Notes under the pieces: generated by a model
The model's input: only the letters and a program-made list of their open reading frames with translations
Told to the model about the DNA's origin: nothing
The model's database searches: none
Made by a program: the position numbers and the translations under genes
Shown: positions 63,781 through 64,000 of the stretch, in pieces
How positions within the stretch are numbered: position 1 is the stretch's first letter
How the letters are laid out: each line of letters begins with the position of its first letter
Source of the DNA: Termitidicoccus mucosus
Lineage (GTDB): Bacteria; Verrucomicrobiota; Verrucomicrobiia; Opitutales; Opitutaceae
Length of the DNA: 64,000 nt
NCBI RefSeq assembly: GCF_038725785.1
Contig: NZ_CP109796.1
Location: forward strand, 372,001-436,000
Direction of reading: 5' to 3'

Positions 63781-64000
63781 ATGAAAATACTCCTTTGCAT
63801 CCTCTTTGTCGTGCCCGTGAGCGCCGCCATGCTTGATCAACCGGTCGAACGCTTGCGTTTCGAGTCCGCTGCTTTGCCTGATGCCTTGCGTTCTCTCGGC
63901 CGCGCCACGCACACGACGATTCTTGTCGATTCCGACATTATCGGAAAAGTCACTGTGGAGGTTGGCGGAGGCACCCTGCGCGATGCCTTGGCTGCCCTGA
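63781..64000 (+). CDS. Secretin N-terminal region (STN/GspD/PilQ type), cut by window edge
   Basis: 73 codons visible, stop outside the window. A signal peptide (KILLCILFVVPVSAAM) precedes an STN/secretin short N-terminal domain: ERLRFESAALPDALRSLGRATHTTILVDSDIIGKVTVEVGGGTLRDALAAL, the same pattern as in GspD, PilQ and TonB-system receptors. Given the upstream PilP/GspC lipoprotein, GspF and pseudopilin, an outer membrane secretin is the likely full product; an FecR/TonB-type STN protein remains possible until more is seen. Confidence 0.7.
   Translation, partial: MKILLCILFVVPVSAAMLDQPVERLRFESAALPDALRSLGRATHTTILVDSDIIGKVTVEVGGGTLRDALAAL

Overview
The window looks like the chromosome of a verrucomicrobium of the Opitutaceae type. 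This is inferred from gene style, not from a marker gene. The signs are GC-rich DNA, very large secreted proteins built from autotransporter-associated strand repeats, putative Ig (He_PIG) and NHL repeats, TonB receptors without a SusD partner, periplasmic propeller sensor kinases, and GTAG-hairpin intergenic repeats. No rRNA, tRNA or CRISPR array was seen.

Positions 1-46,650 form a pectin (rhamnogalacturonan-I) utilisation locus. Minus-strand unit A (16,503 to the left edge) encodes a giant ORF fusing a modular surface protein to a TonB-dependent receptor, then an autotransporter, a degenerate gluzincin-like secreted protein, a small secreted protein and a GH2 enzyme. Unit B (21,395-16,694, minus) encodes a sodium:solute symporter, L-rhamnose mutarotase and a cytoplasmic GH105 hydrolase. 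Unit C (28,175-21,675, minus) is a 2,166-residue PL11 rhamnogalacturonan lyase with a long modular tail. Divergent from it is a two-component pair: a propeller/Y_Y_Y sensor kinase and a NarL-type regulator. Unit D (32,262-41,910, plus) encodes GH2, GH78, GH28, an esterase, a periplasmic GH105 and a DUF2264 protein. Unit E (46,403-42,655, minus) encodes another GH2 and a small laminin/concanavalin-like protein. An AT-rich HEPN-domain gene lies between D and E.

All five units carry the palindrome ATCACCA-N4-TGGTGAT, or a close variant, exactly 19 nt upstream of a TGTTAT -10 element. This places an activator site at about -41 and makes A-E one regulon, most simply controlled by the adjacent two-component system. 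The model is: PL11, GH28 and GH78/GH2 enzymes fragment the polymer outside the cell or in the periplasm; the TonB receptor imports oligomers; the symporter takes unsaturated disaccharides into the cytoplasm; GH105 and RhaM finish the job.

Positions 46,650-49,670 are a junction with a frameshifted methyltransferase, an orphan zinc-binding lipoprotein-like ABC receptor and decayed DNA. From 49,671 to the right edge lies a conjugative or secretion element. A divergent pair (Clp-D2-like AAA+ ATPase and a possible ribbon-helix-helix regulator) faces a tightly coupled cluster of VirB2, VirB3, VirB4, lipoprotein, VirB5/TrbJ, small membrane protein, VirB6/TrbL, VirB8, VirB9 and VirB10. The cluster runs without a break into type II secretion/type IV pilus parts: a PilP/GspC-like lipoprotein, GspF, a pseudopilin, a secreted Ig-domain protein and a secretin that runs off the edge. 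This T4SS/T2SS hybrid, the TonB-receptor fusion and the -41 palindrome regulon are the three most interesting observations.
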